Assembly: GCF_029962835.1 (NCBI RefSeq)
Contig: NC_080577.1
Coordinates: forward strand, 5,270,001-5,334,000
From: Magnolia sinica
Lineage: Eukaryota > Streptophyta > Magnoliopsida > Magnoliales > Magnoliaceae
DNA: 64,000 nt
Direction of reading: 5' to 3'
Shown here: in pieces, positions 57,401 to 64,000 of the stretch
How positions within the stretch are numbered: the stretch's first letter is position 1
Layout of the letters: each line of letters begins with the position of its first letter
The notes under the pieces: generated by a model
Seen by the model: the letters and a program-made list of their open reading frames with translations, nothing else
What the model was told of the DNA's origin: nothing
Databases searched by the model: none
Position numbers and translations under genes: made by a program

Positions 57401-58602
57401 ATTCCTTGGCAATGGTATACTTCTGAGCCCTGCTGATGAGCTCGGCCAAGGTAGTCGGTGGATTTTTCCTAATTAAGAAGGTGAACTTTCCTTCTTTGAG
57501 GCTGCTGAACATGACTGAGAGCGCCATTTTGTTGCCGTAATCTTCCACTAACAACGCTTGCTCGTTGAAGCGGGCAATGTAATTCCTCAGTGGTTCTTTG
57601 TTCCCTTGTTTAAGGGTGAATAGATGAGTAATCGGCTTCTAACTCTTCTTACCAAAGATGAACTAGGTAAGGAACAATTTGCTGAGCTCCGCGAAGAAGC
57701 TAATCAATTTTGGTTTAAGTTGTCGACACCAACTCCGAGCAGACCCGGAGAGAGTTATCGAGAAGGCTTGGCAAATCATGGCATCCGTGGCCGACTTGAT
57801 CTGCATCCACGATTAGTATGATTCAACATGTTCTAAGGGGTCTCCGAATCCAGAGAAGTGGATGACAGGGGGCATCATGAACCTCGACGGCATTACCTTG
57901 TCTATGATTGCTAAGGTGAAAGGAGGCTCGGTCTCTTCCATCATTGTCTGAATTATTGTTGAGACAGACACAGATCGCTGGTCCTTCTGAAACGCCTTAA
58001 ACTGGTCTCGGAGTTCTTTAAGCTATGCTTCCAAAGGATTTGATTCTCAGCTATTGTCTCTTGGGAGGCACCCATCACCTCGGATGTTCTGCCGCATCTG
58101 CTCCTTTCTAGCCGATGACGGAGGTCTGTAGGTGCCAGAGCCGAAGCGACAGACACATAAGACTGTTCCACGTCCAATAGCGAGTTCTGGGATTCGGGCG
58201 AATTGCTCTTGGGGCACTATGTTGTGCGCAGGGTCGGGAGCGCGTGCAGACTATGCTTAGGATCCTCTGGCCTGGGAGCTGACTGACTGCGGTCGTACTT
58301 CAGGCATCGGGGTGGCTTTCACCAGGTTTAATGGCGGCTGTTAATTTTATTGCGCCTTCATTCGGCTGATTTCGTCTTTTAGTATCTGGACTTCGTTTTG
58401 CAATGCCTTGTATTTTCCTCCTCGGTTCCGAGTCCGTTGAGAAGGTCCTATTGGAGCCGACTTGGTGTGTAGTAACGAAGAGGATTGGTGTTGCCTGCTA
58501 GGTTCGGGTTTCACCACTATCGGCTTTTTCTTTCCTTTCATCATTTCCAGTAAAACCTTCTAGTTTTTCGTTTCAGATTCCCACAGATGGCGCCAAGAAA
58601 AT

Positions 58603-59371
58603 GTCGAGGTCAAAATCCGGATCACCCTCCAGTCAATGTAGCGGACCTTCGATGAACCCTGATCCAGCACAAAAGGGTAAACAAAGGAAACCCTGGCTAA
58701 GCCGGGGACCCTTTAATGCCTAAATCAGGCTAGGGAATCTGGGTCTAAGTCATATGTAGAGAGAGGGTGAGAGATCTTGTATACCTGTATCAATGGAGTC
58801 CCTTGGTATTTATACCTGTGGGTCGGGCGGATCGCGTCCGTCAATCTCGGCATGATTTACTCAATCAAGCGGATATTGCAATCGGGGAGATATCCTCCAC
58901 AATCTTTGGACCGCGCGCCATATCGTGTCTTAATAGTGCGTATCTTTGGGCGAGATCGTCAGTCACAGTTGCGTTCAGGCTGATCTCCAGACTCGGCGTG
59001 TGGAGTTCCACCACAGGCTCGTCCTCAGCCTCGACACATAATACGCCCACGCCTGAGCTCTACCTCGACCTCTATGCATGCAATATGCATGTCCTGACTT
59101 GGCCTCAGATCATACCGAGTTCCAAGGGTCGAAGTCCATCGATAAGTTACTGAGGTTGGAGTTCGTTGTTTGATACCAAGAATGGAGGTCAGGGCTCGGC
59201 GCAACCATCCCCCTTCGGATGAGGATGAGATTCCATGTTCGCGAATTAGAATGGCAGTTTCGAGTCGTGACTTGAGAGTTGGGCCCTGATGTTGCATTCT
59301 CCTTCTGAAGCCTCATCATCCGAGGCGTGTAGCTCAGGCCAACCCCAATTGTCCTTGCACAAATTTCCCCA
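58603..59371 (-). repeat. 5' LTR of the Tat/RIRE2-like gypsy element
   Basis: On the minus strand it begins TGGGGAAATTTGTGC and ends CCTCGACA, directly followed by the primer-site region. A TATA-like AGGTATAAATACC lies near 58810. About 770 bp. Confidence 0.65.
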
Positions 59372-60514
59372 TAATAGTTAAATCAATCGATGTTTTGTAA
59401 TTTAGCCTATCTAGAATGGATCACCTAATTTAGACAGTTTGGATGGAGTCAAAATATGCTATATTAACAATCTAGGAGTGCCTATTTATTAACTATAACA
59501 CTGCTAGAGTACAATACAATTCTAAATTCATTATTCTCGCAATAGGCGCGGATTGCGTGCAGACCACTTTAGGGATTCCTGCAGCCCTGAAATTTGTGGG
59601 GTCTACATTATTATATGTGTTATATCTATTCCATTGATCCGTTTCTCCTTCCCATTTTAGAATATTACAAAACTCAAGTGGACCACAAAACACACACACA
59701 CACACACAAAAAGTGGATATTGAATGCTCACCATTAAAAACTTTTCCGCAGGGGACAGAAATTTTGGATAAGCTGATGTTTATGTTTTCCTTTCATTCAT
59801 ATAGGATTCACCTTATGAACGGTTTAGCAATTTTATCTATTGAAATTAATTTATTGGGTAAACTTGCATACATAAGTTTAATTAGTAATTTTACATCTAA
59901 AAAGGCAAAAAGCAAATTTATGATTTAATTTTAATTTTATTATTATTATTATTATTTATTTCTTAAACTGAAAAGCCTGATTTTCATGACTTTCCTAAGG
60001 CCCCGAAAATGTTGACCCGCCCCTGCTTGTTGAGCAGCAGCTTGCAAAAAAGACAGCAGCTCCAAATTACAAACACCACCGTGTAACTTAGTTAATATAT
60101 TCGACGTTTACAATTTCTCAGCGCCAGCATATAACCGCTTCTGTCACTAGCCTCACCATGGTGAAGAGAACACATGTGCATGATTGGACAGGCCCATCAG
60201 ACGATCCCTATTGAATAGATACCTTATCTAAAGATCTGCTTTTTGCTTTTTCAAAAGATCTACCTCATATGGATGTGATGATCATGTGAGCTAAACATAT
60301 TTAAGAAAAATTAACATTTTACAGAAATTAAACAACGGCCTACATTCAATTTACACTTGTGGCCATTCAGTAGATCAGATAAAGCGCGTCTGCACAGTAG
60401 GGATAGTCTGCTGAGAGAGTCTGATAAGGCATCATTTTTATTTTAAATTTTATCGTCCATTGCAAATAAAATAAAATAAAATAAGAAAATTAAAGTCCAC
60501 TGCAGTATGTGTGA
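59372..60514. other. Intergenic, with a foldback half copy
   Basis: About 59590-59830 reads GTGGGGTCTACATTATTATA, CAAGTGGACCAC, a (CA)n run, GAATGCTCACCATTAAAAAC and ACCTTATGAACGG, one arm plus loop of the foldback family. The rest is AT-rich and shows no gene. Confidence 0.5.
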
Positions 60515-60705
60515 ATTATTGGGTATGTCCAGGCCAAGGTCTCTCTTTCTGACTGCAACCACACTATCTATAGATAAATTTAGAACAATGAAAATAGATT
60601 TTCAAAGGGATTCCATTCAAAAAACAAATCAAAGGTTAGTATTTTTATTTCTTTCCACAAAGGTGAGAGGACGGCCTTATAACTTTGTTAAATAAAAAAT
60701 GGTTA
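60515..60705. repeat. Dispersed repeat family E, copy 2, upstream of the receptor kinase
   Basis: TATGTCCAGGCCAAGGTCTC, TTTAGAACAATGAAAA and GAGAGGACGGCCTTATAACT match 45680-45880 in order and orientation. It ends about 250 bp before the kinase start codon. Confidence 0.65.
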
Positions 60706-60867
60706 AACAAACATTTCGAGTGGGCCCACAGAAAGACGAGCGACACCTATCTTACCATCTATAACACGGACGGTTCAAATCAACGGACCATCTCAGCAAA
60801 TGGATCACTGTCTGTGGCGACGCATGCTGCAGGTTTGTGAGTCGCGACGGATGCAAAACCAACTCCT

Positions 60868-60878
60868 ATAATAAATAC
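60868..60878 (+). promoter_or_regulatory. Putative TATA box of the receptor kinase gene
   Basis: TATAATAAATA lies about 78 bp before the ATG at 60956, a normal distance for a short leader. No other promoter signal could be fixed. Confidence 0.45.
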
Positions 60879-60955
60879 ACGAAGGGTAGAATGCATCCCC
60901 CAACAGACGCTGGTGGCAGTTTTCTTTATCTGTAGCCCTCCGATTGAGAAGAAGA

Positions 60956-63653
60956 ATGGAGGTTGGACATTTACGTCCAGGGTCATTTTGGTCATTACTC
61001 TTTGTTTTTCTTCTTCTATGCCTGAACTGCGTAGGAATGGGGTCCCCCGCCTTTGGAAACGAGACGGATCGACTCGCCTTAATCGCATTCAAGGATCGGA
61101 TATCCGACGATCCTTCTCGGGTCTTCAGCTCATGGAACGTTTCCCTCCATTTCTGCAACTGGGAAGGAATCACATGCGGTCGCCGACATCCTCAAAGGGT
61201 CACCGCTTTGAATCTTGCTTCCCGCAGTCTGGTGGGGTTCATATCACCTGGCGTAGCTAACCTCACATTCCTCAGGAGCATCAACCTCTCGAGCAACAGC
61301 TTCCATGGCGAAATCCCACCTGAAATCGGCTGGCTCTTCCGGCTTCGGGTTCTTGACCTGAGCGATAATGGGTTGCAAGGGGGTATCCCTGAAAACCTGT
61401 CCCACTGCTCAGAAATCAGATCCATTAGTTTACATAAAAACAAGCTCGCAGGGAGAATTCCCGTCCAGCTTCACTCTTTATCAAAGCTCCAGTTGTTGAA
61501 GCTTGGTTATAACAATCTCATCGGCAACATCCCACCACCCTTCGGAAACATCACGTCTCTTGTCGGTCTCTATCTAGATTACAACAGTTTGGAAGGAAGT
61601 ATCCCAGATGAGCTAGGACGGCTAGTGAAGTTACAATTCCTTCAAATCCCTGTAAATAAATTGTCTGGTCTGATCCCACCATCTCTTTACAACCTCTCAT
61701 CCATCGTTTATATTTCTGTCGTTGGTAACAGACTTCATGGAAACCTTCCAGCCAGTCTAGGTCTCACCCTTCCTAATCTCAAATACATTCTCTTTGGAAG
61801 AAATCAATTTACGGGACCGATACCAGTTTCATTACCCAATGCGTCAAGACTTTTTATAGTTGATTTAGATTCTAATAAATTTCGAGGACCTGTGCCTGTG
61901 AATTTCGGAAGACTACGGGAACTCCATATCCTAAATTTAGGTTTTAATCAGCTTGGAGGCGGAGAAGGAGACGATGACTTGAGTCTCCTCACCTCCTTGA
62001 TCAATTGTACCCGTTTGGAAGTATTAGACCTGTATTCCAATCGGCTGAGAGGAACAATGCCTGCTACCATCGTCAATCTCTCTACCCACCTAACCAAACT
62101 AGCGTTAGGAGGAAGCCCAATATCTGGAAGCATTCCGACAGAGATTAGCAATCTCCATAACTTGTATAGACTAGTTATAGGTGAGAGCCTTGTTACGGGT
62201 ACCATTCCTATTGGCATTGGGAAGCTTCAAAATTTGGAAGGATTGTATTTGTACAGAAACAGACTTTCTGGACAAATCCCATCTTCCATTGGCAACATCA
62301 CTAGATTGGTTATACTCTCTTTACTTGAAAATCGTTTGCATGGAAGTATCCCTTCAAGTCTTGGAAACTGTCGTAGTCTTTTAGGAATAGGCCTTAATGG
62401 AAACAAGCTGAGCGGTATCATACCGAAAGAAGTTTTAAGTATTCCTACGCTGATTGATATTAGTGTATATGAGAATTCTTTGGTCGGATCTTTACCGTCG
62501 GAAGTTGGTGACTTGAAACAGCTTCAAAAGTTGAATATTTCTTCCAACAAAATGACAGGTGAAATTCCCAGCACGCTAGCCAATTGTCCGAGTCTGGAAA
62601 TACTTGATTTGCACGATAACCTGTTTCAAGGAACCATTCCTCCATCTTTGAACAACTTAAAAAGTGTTCTGCTGATAGATCTTTCTCATAATAACTTGTC
62701 TGGAAATATTCCACAAGTTCTGGAGAAATTTCCATTCTTGCAGTTTTTGAATCTGTCTTTCAATGATCTCGATGGCCAAGTCCCAAGTCAAGGGATTTTC
62801 AAAAATTTAAGTGCATTTTCAGTCCTCGGAAACAAGCACCTTTGTGGAGGAATCTCACAATTACGGTTGCCAGCATGCCCCCCGAAGAAAGATCCTAAGA
62901 AACATGGAAGGTCGATTTCTGTTACAGTTATATTCTCTGTGGTCGGTGCAGTTTTATGTTCTGTTCTTTTATCATTTCTCCTTGCTATTTGGGCAAGAAG
63001 AAAGGTCAACAAGAAGCCTTTGTCAGCGTCTTTTTTGGAGGGCCAATTTTTAAATGTTTCTTATGCGGATCTCTTTAAAGCGACTGGTGGGTTTTCTTCG
63101 GACAATTTGATTGGTATGGGAAGTTATGGTTCTGTATACAAAGGAATTCTAGATCACAATGAAACACTTGTTGCAGTGAAAGTTGTCAATCTTCAAAAAC
63201 ATGGAGCTTCTCTGAGTTTCATGGCCGAATGTGAAGCTTTGAGAAATATCCGGCATCGGAATCTAGTGAAAACCATAACTGCTTGCTCAAGCATTGATTT
63301 TCAAGGCAATGATTTCAAAGCTCTAGTGTTTGAGTACATGTCTAATGGGAGTTTAGAGATGTGGTTGCATCCAAATGTACATGGGCAGCAAGAGTTGAGG
63401 AGCTTGAACCTTATTCAAAGACTAGATATAGCTGTTGATGTCGCTTATGCATTGGAGTATCTTCATCATCATTGCGGCACACCAATCGTTCATCGCGATC
63501 TAAAACCAAGCAATGTTCTACTGGATGATGACATGTGCGCCCATGTGAGTGATTTCGGATTAGCAAGGTTCCTTTCTAATACTGCCAGTAATACCTCTCA
63601 AGATCAAACCAGCTCAACTGGCATCAAGGGATCTTTTGGCTATGTTCCTCCAG
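60956..63653 (+). CDS. LRR receptor-like kinase, EFR/Xa21 class (LRR-XII), exon 1; gene continues past the window
   Basis: Exon 1 codes for 899 residues plus one base and ends GTTCCTCCAG|GTAACA, the usual LRR-XII intron position before the PEYG motif. Residues 1-28 are a signal peptide. An N-terminal LRR cap (NETDRLALIAFKDRI..WEGITC) spans 35-75, and about 20 LRRs follow to about 630 with many N-glycosylation sites. A transmembrane helix lies at about 654-677, followed by the basic stop ARRK. The kinase domain shows the glycine loop GMGSYGSVYKG (720-730), Lys742 in VAVKVV, HRD at 846-848 and DFG at 866-868. The last part of the kinase lies on exon 2 outside the window. These receptors sense microbial ligands at the cell surface. 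The ATG was chosen over an upstream in-frame TTG. The frame is fully open. Confidence 0.9.
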
Positions 63654-64000
63654 GTAACAATTTCAAACGTCTTCTTTCTTCTTTTGTCTTTTTTAAATGT
63701 TTTGCAAAAATTTGAAGATATATATTTCGAATTAGCCATGTTCTTCTTTTTATTGCTTTTTTTTCTCTCTCTCTCTCTCTTTTCAGAAAGGTTCGAGTAT
63801 TATAAAGAAGAAGAAAAAAAACCACTATTTGTTTGTGAGCACCAAATCATATCACATAAATAATAGCAGCAGCAGCAACAAAACTACCCAGTTTGGTAGT
63901 CACTGAAAAATGAGTTCGTTTCATTTTGGTGAATATTGGTTATTTAGTGGAGCTTATATAAATTGTTGATTATCAGGATCTTTTTTAAAACTTATAAAAA
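63654..64000 (+). other. Start of the receptor kinase intron
   Basis: Begins GTAACAATTTC. It holds a (CT)n run near 63766-63781 and an (AGC)n run near 63866-63878. The acceptor and second exon are beyond the window. Confidence 0.7.

Larger units (their letters stand above)
51100..59371 (-). mobile_element. Tat/RIRE2-like gypsy retrotransposon (fossil), minus strand, with nested insert
   Basis: Parts on the minus strand, from right to left: 5' LTR 58603-59371; primer-site region with TGGCGCCATCTGTGGGAA just inside it; gag-like 57560-58544, starting MMKGKKKP; gag-end and protease-like 57063-57560; RT-like 55962-56800 (WRVCVDYSDLNKACPKD, YYYRVMPFGQKNAG); integrase-like 55867-56100 and 51228-51864, ending HPWNVEHLKIYY. 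A 4.0 kb TG..CA element (51865-55861) sits within the integrase region. The element is broken in many places and shorter than a full relative. A matching left LTR is not found in the window. Confidence 0.75.

Noticed and set aside
60944-60955. Upstream in-frame TTG as start of the receptor kinase
   Set aside because: TTG is not a normal plant start; the ATG at 60956 leads straight into a signal peptide.

Overview
This is a stretch of plant nuclear DNA, rich in repeats, with three recognisable host genes. The gene set (a plastid RNA polymerase-associated protein, a plant kinesin-light-chain-related TPR protein, an EFR/Xa21-type LRR receptor kinase) is that of a flowering plant. The dominant repeat is a hairpin-like family whose arms read GTGGGGCCCACC..TGATGTATGTG and whose core reads ..AAGTGGACCACACCA... 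I associate this repeat from memory with magnoliids (Magnoliales/Laurales); that assignment is inference, not a database result.

Layout. 1-9.6 kb: no host gene; at least seven foldback elements, one of them split by a short gypsy-type LTR element (2876-5705). 10.2-15.0 kb (+): PTAC7/PAP12, four exons (three tiny ones and one large), 162 residues, with a 4.1 kb last intron. 15-21.4 kb: no gene; hAT-like non-autonomous elements, another dispersed repeat family and AT-rich DNA. 21.5-28.7 kb (-): a kinesin-light-chain-related gene (KLCR1/CMU type), three exons, 603 residues; its 3.9 kb first intron carries a LINE fragment with a SINE inside it, a foldback element and a tandem repeat. 29-47 kb: no gene; chains of foldback elements, two more SINE copies, dispersed repeat pairs and degenerate tandem arrays. 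47.6-59.4 kb: fossil LTR retrotransposons of the Tat-like gypsy group, mostly on the minus strand, one of them interrupted by a 4.0 kb TG..CA element with a perfect 5 bp target duplication. 60.9-64 kb (+): first exon of an LRR receptor-like kinase that runs off the window.

The three genes show no operon-like or pathway link; they are independent plant genes separated by repeats. The most unusual signal is the foldback family: about twenty copies share the inner hairpin, but the outermost arms differ from copy to copy while staying palindromic within each copy. Pieces of the same family have also been amplified as tandem arrays, including inside the 4.0 kb LTR. All boundaries and family groupings were read by eye.
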